64,000 bases of DNA from Flavobacterium azizsancarii (GCF_027980145.1 NZ_JAMZNK010000017.1:1-64000); one strand, 5' to 3'; shown: positions 18,046-27,563, counted from the first letter of the stretch. Numbers and translations: made by a program. The notes: generated from the sequence alone by a model not told the origin.

Positions 18046-19399
18046 GCGCAGGAAATAATAAAGTTACCGTTGTTCCTTCGTCTTTCTTAGATGTAATTGT
18101 AAAATAGATATTATTTTGTTTAAAGATGATATTAGCAAGCGAAAGTCCAACACCGCTACCTTTTATATTATTTACATTTTTACCTCTGTAAAAAGTCTGT
18201 TTAATAAATTTTAAGTCGTCTTCGCTGATACCCGTTCCGTGATCTTCGATTACAATTTTAAGCTGATTGTCGTGCTGCAACAGACTTATCTTTATAGGAT
18301 TACCGTTGGAGTATTTTACGGCATTTTCTATAATATTGTATAAAGCGATTTTAATTTCATTACTGTTTCCTTTTATCGAAAGCAATTTATCATTGACAAT
18401 TTCGATCGCAATTTGTATCTGAGAACCTTTTAATTGATAGACATCCGGCAGTTGATCGTTAATATCCCAAACGAGTTCATCGACCCTGAAAATTTCATTT
18501 AATTCTGTATTGTCCCGCAGTCCGGAAAGCATCATGAGCGTATTCATCGTATCTTCGATCTGATAGACGTTTTCTAATACTTTTTCAGACATTTCTTTGT
18601 ACTCAGCACTTGATCTGTCTTTTTGGGCAAATACTTCCAGGTTTCCGGATATTGCTGTTAAAGGCGTTTTGAATTCATGCGAAACATAATTAATAAAGTT
18701 CTTCTGGATGATAAACGTGTCCGAAAGTCGCTTGAATAAATTATTATACGTTTCGATCAATTCCTGAATATCATCTTTTGTATTGGGAGAGGTAATATGA
18801 CGATCCAAAGACGAAGCTTCGATCTCATTGACCTGATTGATAATGTTTTTTATCGGGCTATAGGCAAGGTTTGAAAGCAAACGGCTCACAATGTAAATCG
18901 TAATTAATCCGCTGATTAAAACCAGGATCATGATAATTAGTAAACGATTGGTAATGGTTTTAAATTCCTGATCATTTTTCTTAACAAATACCACAAAATC
19001 CCCTTCATTGTCATGGTAAAAACTTCCGAAATAAAAATGATGATTCGATTTAAAATTCAGCTTTCGATTTTTTCTAATATAATCCAGCCTTTCTGCATTT
19101 ATATTAGCGTCAATTGCCTTGTCACCATATACAATCTGATTTTTTTTGTTGTAAACACGAGTTATGATCTCAAGTGAATTCTCTCTGAATTGCTGACCAA
19201 TTATTAAATGTTGTTTTTCTGGTAATTCATCTTTTTCAAGATAGAAAATACCAGTAAGTAAACATGTTTTTTGGAGTTCGTTATAAATAATCTTTTCCGA
19301 ATAACTATAAAACGAAAAATACGTTATAATAGAAGCAATGACAAATACAACGCTAAAAGTAAAAGACGATATTAAGGTAAACCTGTTGCGTATTTTCAT
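18041..19399 (-). CDS. Membrane sensor histidine kinase of the metal-pump two-component system
   Basis: The 452-residue product has TM1 at about 10-31, a periplasmic sensor of about 115 residues, TM2 at about 151-172, a HAMP segment, and a HisKA domain with YVSHEFKTPLTAISGN (His241). The ATP-binding domain shows N box IIENAVKYSNG, G1 box EDHGTGIS and G2 box KGSGVGLSL. It is a CusS/CzcS-like kinase by architecture and position. The sensor is short and contains a His pair (His120-His121), which may or may not bind metal. Its ATG overlaps the regulator's stop as ATGA, so the pair is translationally coupled. Confidence 0.92.
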   Translation of the reverse strand: MKIRNRFTLISSFTFSVVFVIASIITYFSFYSYSEKIIYNELQKTCLLTGIFYLEKDELPEKQHLIIGQQFRENSLEIITRVYNKKNQIVYGDKAIDANINAERLDYIRKNRKLNFKSNHHFYFGSFYHDNEGDFVVFVKKNDQEFKTITNRLLIIMILVLISGLITIYIVSRLLSNLAYSPIKNIINQVNEIEASSLDRHITSPNTKDDIQELIETYNNLFKRLSDTFIIQKNFINYVSHEFKTPLTAISGNLEVFAQKDRSSAEYKEMSEKVLENVYQIEDTMNTLMMLSGLRDNTELNEIFRVDELVWDINDQLPDVYQLKGSQIQIAIEIVNDKLLSIKGNSNEIKIALYNIIENAVKYSNGNPIKISLLQHDNQLKIVIEDHGTGISEDDLKFIKQTFYRGKNVNNIKGSGVGLSLANIIFKQNNIYFTITSKKDEGTTVTLLFPAL

Positions 19400-20073
19400 A
19401 ACTCTTCTTTAAGCATATATCCCGTTCCTTTTATGGTATGGATAAATTTATGGTTCTGCTCGATTTTGTTTCTTAAATACGAAATATAGACATCGACAAC
19501 ATTCGTATTATTGTCATAATTAATGCCCCAAACTGCATTTAATATCTGCGTTCTTGACATAACCTTATTTCTGTTTTCTAATAGAAATAAAAGCAATTTA
19601 TATTCTCTTGGAGACAAATCAATCAAAGCATCATTTTCTGTAACCTTATGTTCTTCAGGATTTATAGATAGAGTTCCTAATTTGTATAAGGTTTCTTCAT
19701 TGACATAATTAAATTTGGTTCGGCGTGTCAAAGCATTTACTCTGGAAATCAATTCCTTAAAATGGAAAGGCTTAACCAAATAATCATCAGCACCGGAATC
19801 CAGCGCATTTACTTTATCATCCGTATCGCTAAGAGCGCTTAACATTAAAATTGGAGTATGAATTTTTTTAAAGCGCATCATTTTAGTCAGCTGAATACCA
19901 TCAATTCCCGGAAGCATAATATCCATCAGGATAATATCCCAGGTATCGTGCTGAATAAGATCGCGGGCAATCTCGCCTGTTTCAGCCAGATGCACCGTAA
20001 AATTGTTTTCTTCTAAACCTTTTATAATAAATTCGCTAATGCGTTTATCATCCTCAATGAGCAGAACATTCAT
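19396..20073 (-). CDS. OmpR-family response regulator of the metal-pump two-component system
   Basis: The 225-residue product has a receiver domain with phosphoacceptor Asp51 (WDIILMDIMLPGIDG), acidic pair EDD near residue 8, and the lysine in DDYLVKPFHFKEL. A winged-helix output domain follows (about 125-222, LSPREYKLLLFLLENRNKVM and VDVYISYLRNKIEQ). It resembles CusR/CzcR. The partner kinase gene overlaps its 3' end by four bases and the pump genes come next, so direct activation of the pump through the 11-bp-period array is the simplest model. Confidence 0.93.
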   Translation of the reverse strand: MNVLLIEDDKRISEFIIKGLEENNFTVHLAETGEIARDLIQHDTWDIILMDIMLPGIDGIQLTKMMRFKKIHTPILMLSALSDTDDKVNALDSGADDYLVKPFHFKELISRVNALTRRTKFNYVNEETLYKLGTLSINPEEHKVTENDALIDLSPREYKLLLFLLENRNKVMSRTQILNAVWGINYDNNTNVVDVYISYLRNKIEQNHKFIHTIKGTGYMLKEEL

Positions 20074-20175
20074 ACTTAAAAATCTAATGTTATAATAGTT
20101 GTTTTGAATTTATCAGGAAGTGATAATGAACTAAAGCGAAATTACCTGATGAATCGTTTTTATAAAGTATTTATT

Positions 20176-20331
20176 TTATAAATTATATTTCTTTATTAAA
20201 TCAGTATAAAGCAATTCAGCATCGGTATATAGATTTTTATCCAGCTGAACTTGGCTATCTAAAATCTCTTGTTCTTTATTAGACAATTCATAAGGTTTGA
20301 CTTTATATATTGTGATTTTTATCTCTTGCAT
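20176..20331 (-). CDS. Small conserved-looking hypothetical protein, 51 residues
   Basis: This ATG-started frame, beginning MQEIKITIYKVKPYELSNKE, encodes a soluble, charged 51-residue protein with a strand-helix-helix look. It has no signal peptide or membrane helix. It lies 102 bases upstream of the response regulator gene on the same strand, so it may be the first gene of that transcript. I do not recognise a family. The composition is normal coding composition, unlike the AT-rich gap beyond it. Confidence 0.5.
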   Translation of the reverse strand: MQEIKITIYKVKPYELSNKEQEILDSQVQLDKNLYTDAELLYTDLIKKYNL

Positions 20332-20750
20332 AATATTAATTTAGAAAAGCGAATTATCAAAAATAACATTTAATTATCGCAATTGTTGTTAAAATTGAAT
20401 GTTGTAGGAAAAGAAGATGTTTAGGAATTTAATTATTTCAATTTTCAGAAACTATTCCGGCAGTTGGTGTCATCATATAGATCTTGTTTTTTCAAACAAA
20501 AAAAAACGATTTTCTTTTTATTTCATACTAAGTAATTTATAGCATTATTCTTTTAGATTTTATCCTATAAAATAGCAAACTAAATTGACATGAATTTTAT
20601 ATAATTTCAATTTTGTTTTTAATAAAGCATTGATATGTAATTAATTAACTTTTATTAAAGAAAGGTTTAACATGGTCTGTTTTAGCGGACTGTCTGAAAT
20701 TATTAATTTTAATAAAAATAAAAATTAATAACGTTTTAATATTTAAAATT
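20332..20750. other. AT-rich intergenic region
   Basis: About 420 bases between divergent genes, very AT-rich. I see no credible reading frame, repeat or hairpin. It presumably carries promoters for the small gene on one side and the PfpI-like gene on the other, but no box matches the consensus well enough to place. Confidence 0.4.
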
Positions 20751-21299
20751 ATGAAAAAGAATATAGCCATATTAGCCACAGACGGTTTTGAAGAAGTAGA
20801 ATTATCATCGCCTAAAGCCTATCTGGAAGAGCAAGGCTGGAACGCAGATATTATCAGTTTGAAATCTGGAACTATCAAAGCCTGGAAAGACGGAAATTGG
20901 AGCAAGGAATATAGTGTTGATGTAGTATTAGATCAGGCAAATGAAGCAGATTACGATGCTTTGGTTCTTCCGGGAGGAGTGATAAACCCTGATTTATTGA
21001 GAAGAGAAGAAGCCGCAGTAAATTTTGTACGTTCCTTTTTTGAAAGTAAAAAGCCAGTAGCGGCGATTTGTCATGGTCCTCAGATTCTGGTAGATGCTGA
21101 TGTCTTAAAAGGTCGAAAAGTAACTTCTTTCTTCTCTGTTAAAAACGATTTGAAAAATGCAGGAGCACAATGGGAAGACTCAGAAGTAGTCGTAGACAAC
21201 GGATTAGTAACCAGCCGAAACCCGAATGATTTACCTGCTTTTAATAAAAAAATGGTGGAAGAAATTAAAGAAGGAAAACACGAGCGCCAGACAGTTTAA
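20751..21299 (+). CDS. PfpI/DJ-1 superfamily protein (YhbO-like)
   Basis: The 182-residue product has the DJ-1/PfpI fold: IAILATDGFEEVELSSPK at the N terminus with the conserved acidic residues at 14-17, VLPGGVINPDLLR, and the nucleophile elbow AAICHGPQ with Cys107-His108. The length matches the YhbO/PfpI subgroup. Members have been described as stress proteins, as glyoxalases or deglycases, and as peptidases; these assignments are debated. It stands alone, with a strong terminator 37 bases after the stop. Confidence 0.88.
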   Translation: MKKNIAILATDGFEEVELSSPKAYLEEQGWNADIISLKSGTIKAWKDGNWSKEYSVDVVLDQANEADYDALVLPGGVINPDLLRREEAAVNFVRSFFESKKPVAAICHGPQILVDADVLKGRKVTSFFSVKNDLKNAGAQWEDSEVVVDNGLVTSRNPNDLPAFNKKMVEEIKEGKHERQTV

Positions 21300-21335
21300 A
21301 AAATATTTTTATTTAGATTATCAGGTTGTAAAAAA

Positions 21336-21369
21336 AGCAAGATCAATTTTGGTCTTGCTTTTTTTTTGT
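21336..21369 (+). terminator. Terminator of the PfpI-like gene
   Basis: AAGCAAGA pairs with TCTTGCTT across a 10-base loop and is followed by nine T. Confidence 0.9.
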
Positions 21370-21390
21370 AATTGAATTTGATTCTTTAAT

Positions 21391-21560
21391 GGTATGACAA
21401 AAAATGAGAATAAAAAACTTTGCTTTTGATAGCTATCGGGATTTCTAGATTCATTTTTAATTTCATAAGCCTTCGACTAAGCTCAGGGTGACAATAGGGT
21501 ATGATAAAAAATGAGAATAAAAACTTAGCTACTTAGCGCCTTTGTGGCAAAAACAAAAAA
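21391..21560. repeat. Intergenic repeats
   Basis: A direct repeat (GGTATGACAAAAAATGAGAA at 21391 and GGTATGATAAAAAATGAGAA at 21498) flanks a CCTTCGACTAAGCTCAGGGTGAC-type repeat (about 21470-21492). A TTAGCGCCTTTGTGGCA-type repeat follows at about 21533-21550, related to the copy near 34280. There is no gene in this 270-base stretch. Confidence 0.5.
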
Positions 21561-21570
21561 GCATAAAAAA

Positions 21571-21598
21571 AGGGCGATACTATATCAAGTACCGCCCT
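21571..21598 (-). terminator. Terminator of the third RND operon
   Basis: On the minus strand AGGGCGGTACT pairs with AGTATCGCCCT (one G-T pair) around a 6-base loop, then seven T follow. It lies about 100 bases past the adaptor stop, the last gene of the operon. Confidence 0.9.
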
Positions 21599-21696
21599 AA
21601 AGGTGAATTTTAATCTACATTCTAAAATTAGATTTTAAAATGCCGCATTGAAGCGTACAGTTTTTGGTAAACTACTATAAGAAAGCTAAACGAAGT

Positions 21697-22785
21697 TTAT
21701 TCGTTTATGATATCGCCTTCTTTAGTTTCTTCGCTGGCAATTTTTACCAGTTTATCTTTTTGGTTTAGATCACCGAAGATTTCAATTTTATCGTCGATTT
21801 CTCTTCCTTTTTTTACATCAACTCTTGTTGCTTTGTGGTTGACTACTTTAATCACAAACAATCCTTCAGCAGAATTCACTAAAGCCGATTTTGGAATTAC
21901 AAATGTACTGTCTTTCGCGTTAAGCGGTAACAAAACTTCGGCTACCATTCCTGGTAATAAATCTCCTTTTGTGTTGTGTACATCCATTTCTACGCGTTCA
22001 GAACGAAGTTTCATGTCTAATGCTCCGGACATTCTCGTGATCTTCGCTTTGAAAGTTTCCGGCAATGATTTTACATTAAAACTCATTTCATCGCCATTGT
22101 GTAAATATCCTGTGTACAATTCCGGAATAGAGACTGCTAAACGCAATTTGCTTTGTTCCTGAATGGTCAATAAAGGCAAATCAGATCCTTTTCCTGCAGG
22201 ACCAACAAATGTTCCTAAATTCACATTTCTTGCTGCTACAACTCCGTCAAAAGGAGCACGAATTTCAAGATAACCTCTCATAATCGACACTTCTTTGTGG
22301 GCTGCAACTGCTGCCTGGTATTGTGCGTAATCTGAGTTTTTCTTTCCGTTGGCCATTTCTAAGTCATTTTTAGAAATCGTTCCTTCGACTTTACTCGTTT
22401 CATACAAACGGTTGTAGGTACTTTTTGTAGTAGCATAAATAGCTTCCATCGATTTTAGTCTTGATTCGGCTGCAGCTAGTTGAGAACTGATTTCCGGCGC
22501 TTCAAGAACGATCAAAAGTTGTCCTTTTTTTACTTTAGTACCAATATCTACTTTTAGCAATTTTACAAAACTGCTTACTTTTGCGTACAAGTCTACTTGT
22601 TGAAAACCGGTTAATTCGGCAGGTAAACGCAATTCTGTAGTTAGTTTTTCTTTTTCTAAAGAAAACGTTTCAGTTTTAGGCTCAATTTCTGCAGCAGGAG
22701 TTTCTTCTTTCTTGGAATTACAACTAGTTAGAAAAAATACGGCTACAAAAAATAATGCGGTCGATTGTATAATGTTATTTTTCAT
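21697..22785 (-). CDS. RND efflux periplasmic adaptor lipoprotein
   Basis: The 362-residue product is a membrane-fusion subunit. Its signal has lipobox LTSC (Cys22). The adaptor core shows QQVDLYAKVSSFVKLLKVDI and KKGQLLIVLEAPEIS (first lipoyl half), a helical hairpin (about 95-165), and IRAPFDGVVAARNVNLGTFV (second half). It is the last gene of the operon, after channel and permease, and its start overlaps the permease 3' end by 11 bases, implying coupled translation in an unusual channel-permease-adaptor order. Confidence 0.92.
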   Translation of the reverse strand: MKNNIIQSTALFFVAVFFLTSCNSKKEETPAAEIEPKTETFSLEKEKLTTELRLPAELTGFQQVDLYAKVSSFVKLLKVDIGTKVKKGQLLIVLEAPEISSQLAAAESRLKSMEAIYATTKSTYNRLYETSKVEGTISKNDLEMANGKKNSDYAQYQAAVAAHKEVSIMRGYLEIRAPFDGVVAARNVNLGTFVGPAGKGSDLPLLTIQEQSKLRLAVSIPELYTGYLHNGDEMSFNVKSLPETFKAKITRMSGALDMKLRSERVEMDVHNTKGDLLPGMVAEVLLPLNAKDSTFVIPKSALVNSAEGLFVIKVVNHKATRVDVKKGREIDDKIEIFGDLNQKDKLVKIASEETKEGDIINE

Positions 22786-25700
22786 TTTTTGGATTTAATG
22801 ATGAGATATAATGGATGCTTTCTTCGTCCTCAGGATCTAAAGAAACAGATTGTGTTGTTGTTTTTTCTTGTGCCCATGCAAAAATCAATGGCAAGATAAG
22901 CAATACTGCAAAAGTGGAGAATAATAATCCACCAATTACAGCTCTACCTAACGGAGAAACCTGATCGCCACCTTCGCCATGACCAATTGCCATAGGCAAC
23001 ATTCCCGCAATCATCGCAACAGATGTCATGATAATAGGACGAAGACGCAACGCTGCAGCTTCACGTGCTGATTCTAATGCATTTCCGTTTCGTTTTCGAA
23101 GCTGTTCAGCATTCGTAACCAATAAAACGGCATTTGCAATCGACACCCCAACGGACATAATGATTCCCATATATGATTGTAAGTTTAGTGTAGAACCTGT
23201 AATAGTCAGCATTAATAATGCTCCTAAAACTACCGCTGGAACTGTGGTTAAAATTACCAACGAAACCTTGAACGACTGGAAATTAGCGGCTAACATTAAG
23301 AAGATTACAAATATGGCAACCAATAAACCTACTTGTAAACTGCTTAATGTTTCTACCAATACTTTACTCATTCCGATAGGAGTAATGAATAACCCCCTAG
23401 GTAATTCTCCCAACGAACTGATAGTTGCATCCACATCTTTTACTGCCGTACCTAAATCGGTCTGGCTAATGTTGGCTGTAACGGTAATGTATGGCATAGC
23501 CCCTAAATTGTCATTTTCACCACTTACAAATCCGGGTGTAATTTTTGCAACGTCACTTAAAACAGGACGTAATGAATTTTTTAATACTGGAATTTCTCCA
23601 ATATCAGTTTTGCTCTTCATTTGGTTTAGTGGTACCTGAACCTGAACGTTGTATGATAATCCTGCTCTTTCATCTACCCACATATTCTTCTCGGTATATC
23701 TTGATGATGAGGTAGAAGCCACAAGTGATCTTGAAATATCATTCATGTCAACACCCAATTCAGCAGCACGAGTTCTGTCAATATCAATATTCATGGCTGG
23801 ATAATGAATTGGCTGACCAATTTGTACGTCTCTGAAATAAGCAATCTTTTTAAGTTTCTCTACAATTTGATTGGCGTATAACTCATTTCGTTTTTTGTCT
23901 TTTCCGGCAATACGAACTTCGATTGGAGTAGGGGATCCCTGGCTCAAAACTTTATCTGTTAATTCGATTGGCTCAAAAGAAAGTTTCACATCGGGAAGCA
24001 CTTTTTTTATTCTGGCTCTAAAGTCGTCTTTAAAGTCGTCCATATCGACATGATATTCTTTTAAACTCACCTGAAATACTGCTTCATGCGAACCTGCCAT
24101 GAACAAATAAATCGGGTTAATCGAGAATAACGACGGGTGTTGTCCTACATATACAGATGAAATTCCGATATGCTCTTTGCCCACCATTTTTTGTAATTCT
24201 TTCAGAACAATAATCGCCTTTTCTTCGGTACGTTCTAAACGGGTTCCATCAGGAGCACGCATTCTTAGCTGAAACTGACTTGAATTTACTTTAGGGAAAA
24301 CATCTTTTCCAATGAAATTAAGAAGGGTAACAGCCAAAAGCGTAATTCCTACTAAGTAGATTAAAGTAACTGCTTTTTTATGAGGGAATAAACTATTTAA
24401 AGTCTTCATGAATCGGATTCTGAAACGCTCGAAAGCACCAATTTTTCCGTCATTGTTAGTATCATCTCTTTCAACGTAACCTTTTTTCTGAGTAATCAAA
24501 TCTCTCTCAGATTCCGGTGTAATTCCGCTATCGTTAAATTCAGCTTCATCATCTGTAATACCAGGTGCGTGTTCGTGTTTTTCGTGTCCTTTCATTAACC
24601 AGTTCGCCATTACGGGAACAAAAGTCTGAGATAATAAAAACGAAATAACCATAGAGAAACCAATTGCCAAGGCTAATGGCAGGAACAAAGCTCCAGGAAT
24701 TCCGACCATGGTAAATGCCGGAGCAAAAACCGCCAGAATACAAAGTAAAATCAATAATTTAGGCAACGCAATTTCCTGACACGCATCCCAGATGGCGAGT
24801 GCCTTGGGTTTGCCCATGTCGAGATGCTGGTGAATATTTTCGATGGTTACCGTACTTTCATCCACCAAAATTCCAATGGCCAATGCCAATCCGCTTAAAG
24901 ACATTAAGTTGATCGTTTGTCCGAATAATTTCAGGAATAAAACTCCTGATATTATCGAAATTGGGATCGTTAAGATTACGATCAAAGCGGCACGTTTGTC
25001 TCCAAGGAAAAGTAAAACCATTAATCCGGTTAAAACTGCCCCGATAATACCCTCGGTAATCAAACTTTTTACCGAGTTGATTACATAAACCGACTGGTCA
25101 AATTCGTAAGATAATTTTACATCTTCTGGAAGTGTACTTTGAATTTTTGGCAATTCTGATTTTAATTTCTGAACTACATCCCATGTCGAAGCATCTCCTG
25201 CTTTTGCAATACTGATATAAACCGAACGTTTTCCGTTTACCAAAGCATAACCTGCCGTAATATCGGCACCATCCTTTACAGTTGCCACATCGCCAAGAGT
25301 TAAGTTCTGAACGCTTCCTTTGAACAACGGAATTTTCTCGAAATCCTTAACTTCTTTAATGGTATTATTAGTTGGTGTAATGTAATTTTTATCACCAATT
25401 CTCACATTTCCTGACGGAGCTGTCTGGTTGTTGATACGAATGGCTTCTACAACCTGATCCGGCGTCATATTGTGCGAACGCAATAAATCCGGATCAACAT
25501 TGACCTCGATAGTTCTTGGGCTTCCGCCAAAAGGTGCCGGAGATAATAAACCGGGAATCGAAGTAAACGAAGCACGAACGTAAACGTTGGCTAAATCCTG
25601 TAATTCATTATTTGATCTGATTTTACTACTCAAAACCAATTGACCAATTGGTAAAGACGAAGCATCAAAACGAATGATAAACGGCGGTTGTGTTCCCGGA

Positions 25701-26059
25701 GGAAATGCCGCCTGGATTCTGTTCGAAAGTGAACTCAATTCGGCTGCAGCCTGAGCCATATTCGTGTTTTCATAATAGGTTAATTTCATAATCATCAACC
25801 CCTGAATATTCTTGGTTTCTACCGATTTTACACCATTGGCAAACGGTAAAATGTTGACATAAGTCTTAGCAAAATAAGCTTCCATCTGGTCCGGTGTATA
25901 ACCACCAAAAGGATGTGCAATATAGATAACCGGCAAGTTCATTTTTGGCAGGATATCTACCTTAATGTCCTTGATGGCACCAATTCCGAAGAAAAATAGA
26001 CCCGCAACCAATACTAATATGGAGATGGGTTTGCGGAGTGCAAAACGTATTAAATTCAT
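22775..26059 (-). CDS. RND efflux permease with an EF-hand loop in the central cytoplasmic segment
   Basis: The 1094-residue product has the 12-helix RND plan with TM4 motif GLALAIGILVDESTVTIENI (one aspartate, Asp400, followed by Glu401) and the second-half motif MGIIMSVGVSIANAVLLVTN. It is near the CusA/AcrB-like permeases of Bacteroidota and is not assignable to drug or metal by motif. The loop after TM6 (about 490-555), which is cytoplasmic in this fold, is long. It has a His-rich start, KGHEKHEHAPG (490-500), an acidic stretch, and DTNNDGKIGAFE at 533-544, a perfect 12-residue EF-hand pattern D-x-N-x-D-G-x-I-x-x-x-E. Calcium sensing is inference. The neighbouring LytS/LytTR pair may control the operon. 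Confidence 0.9.
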   Translation of the reverse strand: MNLIRFALRKPISILVLVAGLFFFGIGAIKDIKVDILPKMNLPVIYIAHPFGGYTPDQMEAYFAKTYVNILPFANGVKSVETKNIQGLMIMKLTYYENTNMAQAAAELSSLSNRIQAAFPPGTQPPFIIRFDASSLPIGQLVLSSKIRSNNELQDLANVYVRASFTSIPGLLSPAPFGGSPRTIEVNVDPDLLRSHNMTPDQVVEAIRINNQTAPSGNVRIGDKNYITPTNNTIKEVKDFEKIPLFKGSVQNLTLGDVATVKDGADITAGYALVNGKRSVYISIAKAGDASTWDVVQKLKSELPKIQSTLPEDVKLSYEFDQSVYVINSVKSLITEGIIGAVLTGLMVLLFLGDKRAALIVILTIPISIISGVLFLKLFGQTINLMSLSGLALAIGILVDESTVTIENIHQHLDMGKPKALAIWDACQEIALPKLLILLCILAVFAPAFTMVGIPGALFLPLALAIGFSMVISFLLSQTFVPVMANWLMKGHEKHEHAPGITDDEAEFNDSGITPESERDLITQKKGYVERDDTNNDGKIGAFERFRIRFMKTLNSLFPHKKAVTLIYLVGITLLAVTLLNFIGKDVFPKVNSSQFQLRMRAPDGTRLERTEEKAIIVLKELQKMVGKEHIGISSVYVGQHPSLFSINPIYLFMAGSHEAVFQVSLKEYHVDMDDFKDDFRARIKKVLPDVKLSFEPIELTDKVLSQGSPTPIEVRIAGKDKKRNELYANQIVEKLKKIAYFRDVQIGQPIHYPAMNIDIDRTRAAELGVDMNDISRSLVASTSSSRYTEKNMWVDERAGLSYNVQVQVPLNQMKSKTDIGEIPVLKNSLRPVLSDVAKITPGFVSGENDNLGAMPYITVTANISQTDLGTAVKDVDATISSLGELPRGLFITPIGMSKVLVETLSSLQVGLLVAIFVIFLMLAANFQSFKVSLVILTTVPAVVLGALLMLTITGSTLNLQSYMGIIMSVGVSIANAVLLVTNAEQLRKRNGNALESAREAAALRLRPIIMTSVAMIAGMLPMAIGHGEGGDQVSPLGRAVIGGLLFSTFAVLLILPLIFAWAQEKTTTQSVSLDPEDEESIHYISSLNPKNEK

Positions 26060-26069
26060 TGGGATCTAA

Positions 26070-27455
26070 TTAAAATTCATTTATAAATAAGTCAAAATTG
26101 CCAGTAGCTGCTACTTTAAGCAAGAATGATTGCCACACATTATTGTTGACGATATCACGATCGATTTCGGCACGATTCAGCGTATATAGCGTTTGGGTTA
26201 TATCCGTTAAATCCGTTAATCCGTTTTTATATAAAGTCGATTTTTGCAAATAGGCTCTTTTTGCTGCATCAACCTGAATTGGTGCTTCGGCAAAGTTGTC
26301 GATTGTGATTTTTATTTTATCATCGGCCAATGCCAGTTGCGATTTTAGTTCTCTGTCGGCTTGGTTATATTCTTCTTGTAAACCTTGCGAAACATATTTT
26401 TGAGCGCTTACTTGTTTGCTTGCTCTAAAAGGCGTCGTCAGGTTCCAGCTAATTCCGATTCCCACCAAATAATTGGTACGATCCGGATTTACGCCATCCC
26501 AATAATTTCTGTTGAACGAATTTTGATCTGTGATATAATCGCTATTAAATCCGGAAGCACGCGTTTGCAAAACACCAAATGCGCTCATAGTTGGATAATA
26601 AAAACGTTTGTAAAGTTTCATTTGTTGATTGCTGTAATCAATTTTAGTTTTGTAAAATTGAAGTAAAGGGTGCAGACTATCAGAAGTTGCTGTTCCTCGA
26701 AGAATCTCTTTCGGAATTTCATTTACAAATAAAGTGTCCGTTACAAAATCCTGAGGAGCAACTCCCATCAAATCAACTAATTTGTTATTTTGTTCTTTGA
26801 CGAAGTTTTTAGCCAGGTTCAAAGAGATTTTAGCTTTAGAAACTTCGGCTGTAGCTAATGTAGAATCGACTCCGGCCAATAATCCATTTTTAACCCGTGC
26901 AACAGCTGTCTTTTTGAAAACTTCTGCGCGGCTTAAATTCTTTTGTTGGGAAATCAATAATCTTTGGCTCGCTAGTAAGTTCAGGTAAGCAGCAGAAATT
27001 TTGATTTCCTGTTGGAATTCTTCCTGTTTCAAATCTTTTTCTTTTGCCTGAACATCGACTTTCGCCAAATTGATTTTCTCCTGAATTTTTCCAAACGTGA
27101 AAAAATCCCAGTTCATGTTGACCAAATACAAGGCGCCAAAAGCTGAGTTCCAGTTTTGATCCGGCAATGCGGGTCCGGAAGAAGCTGTTCCTAAACCATT
27201 AAAACCATACATGACACCGTTCTGGCCATTGATGGTTCCGTAATCCTGTTGTGCCGATAAGTTAAGGTTTGGCAGATAATCACGCTTGGATTGTTTGAGA
27301 GTCTCGCGTGACGCATTCGTGTAATTGCTTTTTGCCTTGATCGAACCGTAGTTTTCTAAACCTGTTTTTACTGCTTCTTTTAAAGACAAGGTTTGTGCAT
27401 AACTACCACAGGCAAAAATCAAGAAAACTAACAAAGTAATTTTTCTGAAGTACAT
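26070..27455 (-). CDS. TolC-family outer-membrane channel of the third RND system
   Basis: The 461-residue product starts at the ATG giving MYFRKITLLVFLIFACGSYAQ, a clean signal peptide; the longer frame would bury it. The TolC fold is supported by two long helical segments (LAKVDVQAKEKDLKQEEFQQ and REEL-type QADRELKSQLALADDKIK) and the closing AEIDRDIVNNNVWQSFL. It heads the operon with the permease 10 bases downstream. It is divergent from the LytS-type kinase gene, sharing a 165-base control region with it. Confidence 0.9.
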   Translation of the reverse strand: MYFRKITLLVFLIFACGSYAQTLSLKEAVKTGLENYGSIKAKSNYTNASRETLKQSKRDYLPNLNLSAQQDYGTINGQNGVMYGFNGLGTASSGPALPDQNWNSAFGALYLVNMNWDFFTFGKIQEKINLAKVDVQAKEKDLKQEEFQQEIKISAAYLNLLASQRLLISQQKNLSRAEVFKKTAVARVKNGLLAGVDSTLATAEVSKAKISLNLAKNFVKEQNNKLVDLMGVAPQDFVTDTLFVNEIPKEILRGTATSDSLHPLLQFYKTKIDYSNQQMKLYKRFYYPTMSAFGVLQTRASGFNSDYITDQNSFNRNYWDGVNPDRTNYLVGIGISWNLTTPFRASKQVSAQKYVSQGLQEEYNQADRELKSQLALADDKIKITIDNFAEAPIQVDAAKRAYLQKSTLYKNGLTDLTDITQTLYTLNRAEIDRDIVNNNVWQSFLLKVAATGNFDLFINEF

Positions 27456-27538
27456 AAAATTAGTGATATGAAATTGATAGAACAAAATTATTTCTCTTGC
27501 GCTGATATATGTCATGTTAAATGATGTACTACGATAAT

Positions 27539-27563
27539 AAATGACCAATTGAATTTGTCATTT
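27539..27563. promoter_or_regulatory. Dyad in the divergent region between the RND operon and the LytS gene
   Basis: AAATGAC (27539-27545) and GTCATTT (27557-27563) form a 7-bp dyad with an 11-base centre. A further GTCAT copy lies at about 27511. Position between the two divergent units makes it a candidate control site. Which regulator binds is not shown by sequence. Confidence 0.35.

Noticed and set aside
21707..22162. 151-codon open frame antisense to the adaptor gene
   Set aside because: It lies wholly within the well-supported adaptor gene and shows no family features.
23028..23639. 203-codon open frame antisense to the third RND permease
   Set aside because: It is a shadow of a strongly supported permease gene. 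Its composition follows the codon pattern of the opposite strand and no domain is recognisable.
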